Assembly (NCBI GenBank): GCA_017620205.1
Contig: JAFZQX010000003.1
Location: 67,713 to 131,712, forward strand
Origin: Clostridia bacterium
GTDB taxonomy: Bacteria > Bacillota > Clostridia > UMGS1883 > UMGS1540
Direction of reading: 5' to 3'
DNA: 64,000 nucleotides
Notes under the pieces: model-generated
Seen by the model: the letters and a program-made list of their open reading frames with translations, nothing else
Databases searched by the model: none
What the model was told of the DNA's origin: nothing
Program-made: the position numbers and the translations under genes
Shown: one piece after another, positions 43,158-52,615 of the stretch
How positions within the stretch are numbered: position 1 is the first letter of the stretch
Layout of the letters: the number at the start of each line of letters is the position of its first letter

Positions 43158-46100
43158 ATGAAAAAAATTTTAGCAATTTCATTGGCGATGGTTATGCTCT
43201 TTTCCATGTGTCTGAATGCCTCTGCGGCACTTCAGTATTACACGCCCGAAACTGCAGGCCCGATGCTGTATAATCTCGAATTAACAAAACCTCTGTCTAC
43301 TGACAAAGCTCAGGTGGCAGGCAAAAATTTGAGAATCAGTGCAGGCGGCAGCGCAAACTTCGATATATACTTCAATTTAGACGTTGAAAACATCGAACTT
43401 TCTTATCAGGACGCTGCAGCAGGAAAGGTTACTGTAACTACGGAAAACAATTCATATGAATTGGCCATAGATCCGCAGCTGAACAATGTAACAGTTCCAA
43501 TTTCAGAGCGAAAAGGTTCGCATAATGTAACGGTATCTTCTACCGGTGCAATTACGATCACTTCGCTCGCGTTCCATAAAGCAAAAATGGAAGGCATAGG
43601 TCCCTACAACGACATTTTTGTTGAATACAATAATTATGATGACGCTATGCAGACAGCCGTTGTAGTAAATCCTGAGAGAAATGCTATTAAAGTAAACGGC
43701 GCTATGCGCTACTATGATTACACAAATACAAATCTCGTACCCAAAAACATCGATGGCAGAATTTATCTCCCGATACATGCTTTTGCAAGAGCATTCCAGC
43801 TCTACTATGAAGATTATCCGGATTTGAATTATGCGTATATTGCTAATGACAATATCGTTGTTTACCAGCGCGATGATACTACATACATGCTTAAAAACGA
43901 CGCAAAATATGATTACGGAAAGTTTGCAATTTATCTTGACGGTATTACATGGGTACCTTTCCGTCAGATGGCAGAGCTCTTCGGCGAAACAATCGTATGG
44001 CGTGACGGATATGCTGTAGCAGATGACAGAATCCGTGCAAACAATATTATAAACGATGATGATATCTTTAACGCTCTCGTTAAAGACTTTGCACAGTTTG
44101 ATGTTTCAGATCCTTCAAAGACTGCAAGAAATAATACATATTATGTTTCCCAGGCGGCTTATGCATCCGACTCTAACAACGGCAGCGAGAACTTCCCGTT
44201 CCGTACAATTCAGAAGGCTGCAGATGTTGCCATGGAAGGTGATACGGTTATTATCCGCGAAGGTGTATACCGTGAAACAGTTACAATTAAAAATGACGGT
44301 ACAGCAACACAGCCTGTTATTTTCAAAGCAGCCGAAGGCGAAAACGTAACGATTTCGGCGTTTGAAAAGGTAAAAGGCTTTGCAAGCTATAAAGGAAATA
44401 TATATCAGGCAATCATTCCGAAGTCAATGGGATATGACAGAAACTTCATTATAATGAACGATGAAATTCTCCGCGAAGGCAGATATCCCGATACGGATAC
44501 GTCAACAGTTAATGCTCCGCATCCGGGTTATACATGGGATGACAATATAATGAGAGCAACTTACGGCGATATCAGAATGCCTGTAGAGCAGAATACGTCA
44601 AAAGATTATTCTTACGCTATTGGCGGCGACCTTAATCAGACCGAAAAAGATTACTGGAAGGGCGGCACATTCGTTACCCTGACAGGTGAAGCATGGACGC
44701 TCTGCTATGCTATGATTACAGGCAGTAAATACGGCAGAATTGATATAGCGCATAACGGTAAAGGCGGCTATGCAATAGATAACTACTATTTAGATAAGAA
44801 AGAAAATGACTGGGGTTATATTACCCACCATTTAAATACAGTTAATATGCCGGGCGAATGGTATATAGACGATGCTTCGCACGTACTCTATATGGTTCCT
44901 CCGGAAGGAACAGACCCCGCTACTCTCGAAGTAGAAGTTAAACAGCGTCAGGTTGTTGTTGATATGACGGACAGAAAATTCGTTCAGTTCCATAACATCA
45001 ACACCCGCGGCGGCGGCCTCACAATGGCAGGCAATTCCGAAATGAACGTCCTCGACGGCGGTACTCATAAGTATATCTCGCAGATAGACTGGTCAGCAGC
45101 TCATGCAACGCATGACGGTAGATATATGGACAGAGACGCAAGATGGCAGGCTAAAGTTGACGCCCCCGAACTCGGCGAAGTTGGCTTCTATGCATACGGT
45201 ACCAACAACGCGTTTGTAAATACGCATATTGCATATTCCGCAGTAGCAGGTATTTACCTCACAGGTACATACGGATATGTTGAAAACAACTTCATAGAGT
45301 CTGCAAGCTACATGGGCACATACCCCGGCGCAATTACTCTTGAAGGTATCCATACAAGCGATGTTCATGATAAGATAGGCGGTCACACGGTTGTTGCAAA
45401 CACATGTGTGGGTTCGGGCCGTGCAAATCTCTATCTCAGCCGCGGTAAAGCATATCCGTCGACTGACAATATGCTCCCGTATATCGCATGTGATTTATCA
45501 TTTAACCGTCTCCAGATGGGCTCAACGGTAGCAAGAGATACAGGTAACTTCTATACATACGGCACATCGGTTGGTAACGACGTTATCCATACTCATCTGC
45601 ACCACAACGTTGTTTACGATATAGGTACTGAAACGAAACACTCTGCACTCAACGCGCTTATTTACCACGACGGTTTTTCAAGCTTCTATGACACATATTC
45701 GAACATGACATTCCAGACAGTTCCCGGATATGTTTCAAACGATGTATTCCAGCATCTCAGCGGTGACTACAAAAACTATGTTGAAAAATGGGGTAATGTT
45801 TCGGCAGGTACTGTTCCCCAGGGCATGGCAGGTCTTAAGATAAGCGACTATCCCTACGGTAAGAAGTTTGACGTAGGTTCAACGCTTGACGGTCATGACC
45901 GTGTAATGGAAAACTGTGACAGAGTAAATGAAGCTACTTTGGATTATACACGTGACGCAGAACTTGCAGGCGGCGCAGCTCTTGCAGACGACGGTCTTAT
46001 TGATATGCCGACGGCAGACGCTTCAGCAACATACAAAGATGTTACATGTTATCCCGAAGGCACAGAGCTTTCAATTTACTATTCATCAGACAAATATCAG

Positions 46101-46892
46101 TATAATACAAAGAACGTTCCGACCATGACGTTTGAATTTATACAGAACGGTCAGGTAGTTGCTACAAGAAGCGAAGGCGTTTATGCACATGCAATGCGCA
46201 TAGAAGACCGTGAAAGAACAGTTCTTTACCTCGATTCCGATATGGCGGGAACATACGATATACGCATTAAGGTAAACAAGGATTATGTAAGACTCAGTAA
46301 ACTTGTATACAACCCCATAAACTATGCTGAAAAAGCAGCAACAAGCGATTACCCGCTGGACGGCGATACAATAACACTCGGTTCATGGGATCACTGTCTT
46401 GACTGTAACGATGCGGGCCCGAGAACAAACATCAAGCTTGAAGGCGCAAACGTTATTGCTAAGACAAACTTCACAATCCATGATACAAACGAACACAGAC
46501 CCGTATATGAAAACCGTCTCTTTACTCACGACGCTTCCGTTGTTACAATGAGAGTAGGTTGTGCACACGACTATGCAAACGGTTATATCGACATTTATGT
46601 TGACAGCATGTCCGCAGGTCCGGTAGCAACATTTGATATACTCAGTTACTACAGACCGCACAGCAGTTGGGAATTCAAGAATATGACAGCTAAAATGAAC
46701 AGAGTAATACCCGCAGGAATCCATACTGTTTACGTTGTATATCACGGTTATAAGCATCCGACATCCGATGTAAACGATGCTCCGTTCGGTATTACAGACT
46801 CACATTGGCTCTCATTCCATAACGGTGAAACATATACAAAAACAACACCTACAGTTGCAGAAGCAGAAGCTGCTGCAGCAGCACAACAATAA
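43158..46892 (+). CDS. Secreted right-handed beta-helix protein (paralogue 2)
   Basis: 1244 residues with the same order as the preceding gene product: signal peptide, CBM6-like sandwich, copper-amine-oxidase-N1-like pair (from ~175), DUF1565 beta helix (from ~325), GEWYIDDASHVLYMVPPEG (near 567), LDGGTHKYISQIDW (near 632), SAAHATHDGRY, and two C-terminal beta domains. Much of the length is clearly alignable, so the two arose by tandem duplication and then diverged; loops around residues 400-560 differ most, hinting at different linkages or side chains. It ends in a Glu/Ala-rich tail. GGTGAGG precedes the ATG. Confidence 0.78.
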   Translation: MKKILAISLAMVMLFSMCLNASAALQYYTPETAGPMLYNLELTKPLSTDKAQVAGKNLRISAGGSANFDIYFNLDVENIELSYQDAAAGKVTVTTENNSYELAIDPQLNNVTVPISERKGSHNVTVSSTGAITITSLAFHKAKMEGIGPYNDIFVEYNNYDDAMQTAVVVNPERNAIKVNGAMRYYDYTNTNLVPKNIDGRIYLPIHAFARAFQLYYEDYPDLNYAYIANDNIVVYQRDDTTYMLKNDAKYDYGKFAIYLDGITWVPFRQMAELFGETIVWRDGYAVADDRIRANNIINDDDIFNALVKDFAQFDVSDPSKTARNNTYYVSQAAYASDSNNGSENFPFRTIQKAADVAMEGDTVIIREGVYRETVTIKNDGTATQPVIFKAAEGENVTISAFEKVKGFASYKGNIYQAIIPKSMGYDRNFIIMNDEILREGRYPDTDTSTVNAPHPGYTWDDNIMRATYGDIRMPVEQNTSKDYSYAIGGDLNQTEKDYWKGGTFVTLTGEAWTLCYAMITGSKYGRIDIAHNGKGGYAIDNYYLDKKENDWGYITHHLNTVNMPGEWYIDDASHVLYMVPPEGTDPATLEVEVKQRQVVVDMTDRKFVQFHNINTRGGGLTMAGNSEMNVLDGGTHKYISQIDWSAAHATHDGRYMDRDARWQAKVDAPELGEVGFYAYGTNNAFVNTHIAYSAVAGIYLTGTYGYVENNFIESASYMGTYPGAITLEGIHTSDVHDKIGGHTVVANTCVGSGRANLYLSRGKAYPSTDNMLPYIACDLSFNRLQMGSTVARDTGNFYTYGTSVGNDVIHTHLHHNVVYDIGTETKHSALNALIYHDGFSSFYDTYSNMTFQTVPGYVSNDVFQHLSGDYKNYVEKWGNVSAGTVPQGMAGLKISDYPYGKKFDVGSTLDGHDRVMENCDRVNEATLDYTRDAELAGGAALADDGLIDMPTADASATYKDVTCYPEGTELSIYYSSDKYQYNTKNVPTMTFEFIQNGQVVATRSEGVYAHAMRIEDRERTVLYLDSDMAGTYDIRIKVNKDYVRLSKLVYNPINYAEKAATSDYPLDGDTITLGSWDHCLDCNDAGPRTNIKLEGANVIAKTNFTIHDTNEHRPVYENRLFTHDASVVTMRVGCAHDYANGYIDIYVDSMSAGPVATFDILSYYRPHSSWEFKNMTAKMNRVIPAGIHTVYVVYHGYKHPTSDVNDAPFGITDSHWLSFHNGETYTKTTPTVAEAEAAAAAQQ

Positions 46893-46900
46893 AATATACT

Positions 46901-46938
46901 CTTTGTGCGGTCTGTAAATGACTGCAGACCGCACAAAG
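46901..46938 (+). other. Strong intergenic hairpin without U-tract
   Basis: A perfect 14-bp stem (46901-46914 with 46925-46938) is followed by TAAATTTG. It starts 9 bp after the stop and may stabilise the 3' end or reduce readthrough. Confidence 0.6.
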
Positions 46939-46969
46939 TAAATTTGAAAAAACAGGGAGTGTGAATTTG

Positions 46970-48562
46970 ATGACATTTAAGAAAAAAGTTTTATCGGTTC
47001 TCATAGCGTGCTTTATGTTGATAACAGTTATGTCGGCAATTTCTGTTTCAGCAGCAGGAAAATGCTTGGAACTTGATTTAAGCGGTATGGCAGAATCATT
47101 TGCAGGATCGCCCGGTGACGGCACCAACGTTGGTTTAAAAAATAAATTATCGGGCTGGGGCGAGACTATAACAATGAAACATAAGAACTCGGGCGGCGCA
47201 GTAGTTAAAATGACCAGACAGTATACTGCAAATGCCGAGGGTGAAGAAGTAACGCCCTATATTCTTTTCGAAAACAACTCGGTAAGCTGGGATTATAATA
47301 CAGTTCAGTTTAATATCGCAAACAAAAAAATGGAGCAGGATCCAACCTCAATTTCATTTTGGGCAGATGTAGATACATATTCTGCAAAAGCGGTTGCAAT
47401 TGTTGATTTAAAAGTTGATTATACTTCTTTGGCTCAGGCAGAAGAAGACTGGCAACAAGCTGCTTATGATGCAAAAAAAGAGGCTGAAAAACAGAATAAA
47501 GATTATGTAGCCCCTGTATATCCTACAGCGCGTGAAACTTATAATTACGATGTAGACCTGTCTGTTTCAACAACAGGTGCGATTTGCCTTAAAAACGGTG
47601 ATTCACATACGGTTAATGCCGGATGGAATCATTATGTAATCACAAGCAGACCGATTGATTACGACAATGTTGTTACCGTAGATGTAACAGCACAGTTTGA
47701 TGATGACGATGAAGGTATTAAAGTAGGAGACGTAATTCAGAGAGAACGCGTTGTTAAATATTATGATTTATACATAAACGGCGTTTGTGTTGAAACTTAT
47801 GAGATGTATCTTCCCAAAGACGCGGTTTCAATTAATGCAGTTCTTGCAGTTGCTAACAAATGGGGAACCAAAACAGACGGTTCATCCGGATTTAACAATT
47901 CATTGCCCGCAAAAGCAAAATACGGTCAATTTGAGATTTATGACAGTGTTTTAGATGAATCCGAGGTTTTATCGGTATTTTCATCACAGAAAGAAGCTTT
48001 TGGTTTAGGATTTGCAAACAGAATAGCAGACGGACCGGAAGAAGTTGCGCCTGATGCAAAAAGTTTCAAAGTTACTTTTGAGAATGACGTTACAAATGTT
48101 AAAGATTTGGGCGATGTAGTAATTGTTGATAAAGTTGACGGTAAAAGAATTGCTGTAGACTTTGATGCATCCGGAAAAGATGTAATAATAACACCTAAAG
48201 AATACTTAACGCCCGGCAGAGAGTATTTAGTTGATTTTTCTATTGACTATTCTACCGACTTTACGTTTAAAGCGGCTGCAAACGGAATAGTATTTAACTC
48301 TGCTACAAAAGTTGAATCTGATTATGTTGAGTTCGACCTTAAGAGCGAAAAAAGCATTAACGCTGTTATTGTTATAATGGGTTACGATGAGGAGGGCTTT
48401 ATTACTAACGCTGTAATGGAGGATAAAGTATTTGACGGCTCGACGGACTTTAACGTGGATGCTCCCGGTATCGGACAGTGCAAAACAGCAAAAGTTATGA
48501 TTTGGGAAAAAGACGGTGCAAAACTGCTTCCTCTTACCAATGCATATGTATTTAACAAATAG
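46970..48562 (+). CDS. Secreted LamG-like protein
   Basis: 531 residues (ATG 46970; AGGGAG ten bases upstream) with a signal peptide to about 29. One concanavalin A/LamG-like domain (CLELDLSGMAESF to the end of QFEIYDSVLDESEVLSVF, about 30-330) is followed by a Big/SwmB-like beta domain (KSFKVTFENDVTNVKDLGDV) and a C-terminal ~90-residue module ending in MIWEKDGAKLLPLTNAY. No catalytic motif is seen. I infer glycan or surface binding. The LamG domain is close to those in the next gene and those at 57599 and 61512. Confidence 0.72.
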   Translation: MTFKKKVLSVLIACFMLITVMSAISVSAAGKCLELDLSGMAESFAGSPGDGTNVGLKNKLSGWGETITMKHKNSGGAVVKMTRQYTANAEGEEVTPYILFENNSVSWDYNTVQFNIANKKMEQDPTSISFWADVDTYSAKAVAIVDLKVDYTSLAQAEEDWQQAAYDAKKEAEKQNKDYVAPVYPTARETYNYDVDLSVSTTGAICLKNGDSHTVNAGWNHYVITSRPIDYDNVVTVDVTAQFDDDDEGIKVGDVIQRERVVKYYDLYINGVCVETYEMYLPKDAVSINAVLAVANKWGTKTDGSSGFNNSLPAKAKYGQFEIYDSVLDESEVLSVFSSQKEAFGLGFANRIADGPEEVAPDAKSFKVTFENDVTNVKDLGDVVIVDKVDGKRIAVDFDASGKDVIITPKEYLTPGREYLVDFSIDYSTDFTFKAAANGIVFNSATKVESDYVEFDLKSEKSINAVIVIMGYDEEGFITNAVMEDKVFDGSTDFNVDAPGIGQCKTAKVMIWEKDGAKLLPLTNAYVFNK

Positions 48563-48633
48563 CATTTATAATTATTAGTTATTTGTTTATTTGTTGTTTT
48601 TAACATTCTAATTATATTTTGAGGAAAATGATT

Positions 48634-51600
48634 ATGAAAAAAGTTTCAAAGGTTATTTCATCTTTATTAGTAACCGTTTCAATCGTCTGTTCTTTACTTG
48701 CCGTTTTGCCTGCAGCAGGAGTCAGCGCAGCAACAACAAAGCTTGTTGATTTAGATTTAAGCACTTATGTTGAAGATACAAGCACAGAACCTAATGATAC
48801 AAACGCAAGCGTAGGTAGTGTTACAAATAACGGTTCGCTTGCAAGTTCAACAAGAGTTGTTATGTCTTCGCAAACGCGTTACCACAAAAACGAATTGAAA
48901 CTAAATCAAATGTGGAACGCAAACGGAGAAAAGACATATTGGTTTGATTATACCAATGACAACGATAACGTTGCCGATAAGAACCGTTTCCGTATGGTAA
49001 ACGAGCCTGCGCTTGAATCTCAGGCTAACACAATTTCTGTTTGGATAAAGTATGATCCTTCCGAAAACAGTGTTTCAAACAGATACAGAAGTATTCTTGA
49101 TTATTCCGTAAACGGTACGCAGAAGTTTACGCTCCGTACAGACACGAGCTCGAACGGAAACTTTATCCTTACCGACGGATATACCTTTAATTGGAGATCT
49201 GTTCAGAGCCAGGCAAATAACACTTGGGTAAACCTTGTTGTTACAAACCCTGCATACGTTGGCGGGTCAAAAGTGATGAAGACCTATTTAAACGGAACGC
49301 TGCTTGGCTCAACAACTGTAACCCAGACAGCAAACGTAACAGATGCAATAATTGCTATAGCGGGCACTAACCCCGAAAACACCGTTGGTCTTTATTATCC
49401 TACCTCAATATCATTCGGTGAATTTAAAGTTTATAGCGGTGAGCTTTCACAAAGCGAAATTTCAAATTTGTATACTGACAATGCATACAAATTTGAGGAA
49501 GGTTCTGAACCGCTTCAGAATATCATAGGATATTCGTTTAATAACAGTACGGTAACATACGACGGTCAAAACCATAACATAACTGTATCGGCAGGCGCAG
49601 GCGCCACACAGGGCGTAAGCATTGCCTATACATCAAACGGAGCAGCTTTCAGCGGCGCGTCGGCTGTCGGTACATATCCCGTAACAGCAACAATTACAAA
49701 ATCAGGATATAATACCCTCGTATTAAACGCAACGCTGACAATCAACTCCGCGCAATCACAGTCAGAACATGATACGTTTGTAGATCTTGATTTGACAAAC
49801 ATGGAAAAATCAGTAGGTACGGCTCCTTTTACCGGAACTTCCGGTGTTGCCGATAATGGTGATTGGGCAAGCTCGACAAATTTGGTTATCCAATCCAAAA
49901 CCGGCGTTGATATTGACAAAGCGTCGTTTGCAAACGCTGACGGCGGAACAACGGATTATATCAAACTCGAAAATTCAAATCCGGGTTGGAACGAAAACAC
50001 AATAGGCTTCAATTTCAGCAATACGGCTCTTGAAGCAAACGATGACACAATTTCATTTTGGGTAGACGCTACGAAATACCCGAATAAGAATACAGAAGTA
50101 TTGCAGTATTTAGTAAATTACAATAACGGCAGCCGTGCGTCCTTCGACCTCAGTATGACGTCGGAAGGAAAGTGGAATGCACAGAGCGATGCAACTGCAA
50201 CAACGAGTGATTGTTATACACTTGCTGATGGGTGGAAACATGTTGTTATTACAAATCCAAAACGTTCGGGCGGCAGCAAGACGATGGATATGTATGTAAA
50301 CGGTGTGCTTAAAGATACTGTTACACTAAACATTCCTGACGGTGCGTCAATACAAAGCGCAACTGTTTCTTTTGCCGCACGTGACGAGGACGGTACGGGA
50401 TTTAAAAAACGTGTTCTCATAGCTGCAAAATACGGCGATATTAAAGTATATTCAGGCGTTATGTCGGCGTCCGAAGTCACGGCGCTTTATAACGCAAACT
50501 TAAACAGATATACAGAATACGGTTCATCAGCGCTTCAGGATATTACCGGTTACTCATTTGCAAACAGCACGGTAAACTATGACGGCGGCATTCAAAGTAT
50601 TGCGGTAACGGCGTCTTCCGGCGCAACCTCCGGTGTAAGCATAGATTATACAGTTGACGGTGCGCCTTTTACGGGAGCCTCTGAAGTCGGTTCATACTAT
50701 GTTACTGCAACAATCACAAAGCCCGGTTATAATGCGTTGGTACTTCATGCAACGCTGACGATCTTGTCAACCAACGTTCCTGATTACACCAAGCTTATTG
50801 ATCTTGATTTTTCAACTTATGTAAAGGATACTTCAAGTACGGATCCCGATAGCGTAGCGGGCTCAATAGGAAGTATTGCAAACAGAGGCACGCTGGCGGC
50901 ATCGACAATAGTAAAAATGTCGTCCCAGTCAGGAAGATGGACCGGGCTTGATCTTTCAAAAGAAAGCTTTGCAAGCAAAAACGGTTCAATAACAAGTTAT
51001 TTGCACAGGACAATAAATACACAGGTTTGTAATGAAAGAAACAGATTTAATACTGTTGAAGAAAAGGCTCTTGAAGAGCAGGACAACACGATCTCATTCT
51101 GGTTGAATTACATACCTGAAAACAGGGACGCCGTCGAATATAACGTTTTTGACTATAACGTAAAATACGGCAGTACTTCACAGCATTTGCTTACGCTTAA
51201 TCAGGCACCTACAACAACGGGCAAATTCAAGCTTGTTGCAAGAGGTCAGTCTAAGATATACGGTTCAATAAATGAATGTGCAGGCAAATGGACGCATTTT
51301 GTTATAACAAACCCGGCGTATGTAAACGGCGAAAAAGAAATGAAGATATATGTAAACGGTCAGCTGCTTGCAACCGATACGGTTACACAGCCATCAGGAA
51401 CTCTCTCAACTGCATTGATGGCATTCGGCGGTGAGGCTTCTCCGAATGCTTATTACTGGCCTACAGAATATAATCTTGCCGATGTTAAAGTTTATTCCGG
51501 CGTTGTTGAGCCTACCGATGTGGTATCTTTGTTTAATTCAGAAGCCGGCAGATTCATTGAACACGACGATAATGTTTTCTTCCAGGTATTCTCTGCTGCC

Positions 51601-52515
51601 GAGGAAATAGTTGAAGAAGTTGCACAATCCCAGCTCAGCAACAGTATCATAGGTAAGCTTATTGTAAATAACCTGGATGTTGAAAGCGAAATGCCCGCAA
51701 AACTTTTTGCGGCGGTTTATGACGACACGCTCGATGGTGTTAATGCTGCTTCAAATATGGTCTTTGCAAAAGTTTATGACGGTATTACTTTAAGCCCCGG
51801 ACAGGTTGACTATATTAAAGAGTTTAATTTGGATGATGTATTTTCTAATGTAAGAGAGGGTCAGAAAGTTTCCTTCTTTGTATGGGGCGATCATCTCAAG
51901 CCTCTCACAAAGGCAACAAGCTTCAGAATCATGGACGCTTGTTATGATCCGGACGCTAAGTACAGGCTGGTAATTGAGCTTGCTCCCGGTACGGTACCGA
52001 ATGCATCAACACTTAAACCGGAGAAGTTCAGTGCGGCTACGGAAGATCAGGAACTCGTTGTAGAGCAAACAATCTATTATCCCGCAAACAATGAGATTCA
52101 TCTTATCTTACAAAAACCGCCGACAATATTTAAACCTGTAACGGTCACAGCAAGCCTTACAAGTATTTCGGGCGCTCCGTTTAATATCAATACGCAGAGT
52201 GTAATTTTGGGATACAGTAAAACGCCTCTTTACGAGGATTCTGTTAAATACGTTGCAATTGCCCAAAACGGCAATCCCGTAACAAAAGTTACAGCCGCAG
52301 GCACTTATACAATAGACGTTGGCGCGGCATTCCAGGGAACAAAAGACGGTACTGCAACTATCAGAGTTTACAAAGTATCCGCAAGCGGAAACAGAACCGA
52401 TATTAAAACAGTCACTGTAAACGTAAATAAGTATAATGAAGATGATTCCACACTGACTGCTATTCAGGTTCAGCTTGATACCGGCGACAGAGTATATGCG
52501 GAAATTATTAAGTGA
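48634..52515 (+). CDS. Secreted multidomain binding protein with three LamG and two MBG domains
   Basis: 1293 residues; start ATG 48634 after GAGGA, signal peptide to about 36. Order: LamG 1 (~37-270), MBG-type beta domain (~294-375, IIGYSFNNSTVTYDGQNHNI), LamG 2 (~382-625), MBG 2 (~633-712), LamG 3 (~719-985), the shared ~90-residue module (~1005-1100, ending FVWGDHLKPLTKATSF), and a C-terminal beta region. There is no enzymatic motif. Each LamG contains HVVITNPKRSGGSKTMDMYV or a close variant. It probably gives multivalent binding to a polysaccharide. LamG 2 is closest to the LamG of the 57599 protein. Confidence 0.73.
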   Translation: MKKVSKVISSLLVTVSIVCSLLAVLPAAGVSAATTKLVDLDLSTYVEDTSTEPNDTNASVGSVTNNGSLASSTRVVMSSQTRYHKNELKLNQMWNANGEKTYWFDYTNDNDNVADKNRFRMVNEPALESQANTISVWIKYDPSENSVSNRYRSILDYSVNGTQKFTLRTDTSSNGNFILTDGYTFNWRSVQSQANNTWVNLVVTNPAYVGGSKVMKTYLNGTLLGSTTVTQTANVTDAIIAIAGTNPENTVGLYYPTSISFGEFKVYSGELSQSEISNLYTDNAYKFEEGSEPLQNIIGYSFNNSTVTYDGQNHNITVSAGAGATQGVSIAYTSNGAAFSGASAVGTYPVTATITKSGYNTLVLNATLTINSAQSQSEHDTFVDLDLTNMEKSVGTAPFTGTSGVADNGDWASSTNLVIQSKTGVDIDKASFANADGGTTDYIKLENSNPGWNENTIGFNFSNTALEANDDTISFWVDATKYPNKNTEVLQYLVNYNNGSRASFDLSMTSEGKWNAQSDATATTSDCYTLADGWKHVVITNPKRSGGSKTMDMYVNGVLKDTVTLNIPDGASIQSATVSFAARDEDGTGFKKRVLIAAKYGDIKVYSGVMSASEVTALYNANLNRYTEYGSSALQDITGYSFANSTVNYDGGIQSIAVTASSGATSGVSIDYTVDGAPFTGASEVGSYYVTATITKPGYNALVLHATLTILSTNVPDYTKLIDLDFSTYVKDTSSTDPDSVAGSIGSIANRGTLAASTIVKMSSQSGRWTGLDLSKESFASKNGSITSYLHRTINTQVCNERNRFNTVEEKALEEQDNTISFWLNYIPENRDAVEYNVFDYNVKYGSTSQHLLTLNQAPTTTGKFKLVARGQSKIYGSINECAGKWTHFVITNPAYVNGEKEMKIYVNGQLLATDTVTQPSGTLSTALMAFGGEASPNAYYWPTEYNLADVKVYSGVVEPTDVVSLFNSEAGRFIEHDDNVFFQVFSAAEEIVEEVAQSQLSNSIIGKLIVNNLDVESEMPAKLFAAVYDDTLDGVNAASNMVFAKVYDGITLSPGQVDYIKEFNLDDVFSNVREGQKVSFFVWGDHLKPLTKATSFRIMDACYDPDAKYRLVIELAPGTVPNASTLKPEKFSAATEDQELVVEQTIYYPANNEIHLILQKPPTIFKPVTVTASLTSISGAPFNINTQSVILGYSKTPLYEDSVKYVAIAQNGNPVTKVTAAGTYTIDVGAAFQGTKDGTATIRVYKVSASGNRTDIKTVTVNVNKYNEDDSTLTAIQVQLDTGDRVYAEIIK

Positions 52516-52551
52516 CTAAACATTTAGTGTTAATATAGATTTGTTTTCAGT

Positions 52552-52588
52552 TTACTTTGCCGTCCCTTTAAAAGGGGCGGCAGGGTAA
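52552..52588 (+). other. Intergenic hairpin without U-tract
   Basis: TTTGCCGTCCCTTT pairs with AAAGGGGCGGCAG with one wobble; flanking TTAC/GTAA extend it. No T run follows. Confidence 0.55.
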
Positions 52589-52615
52589 GACTAAAATTTG
52601 AAAGGATTGGTTAGT

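Noticed and set aside
43158-46892. Copper amine oxidase enzyme
   Set aside because: Only the N1-type wall module is present; the catalytic TPQ tyrosine domain and copper-binding histidines are missing.
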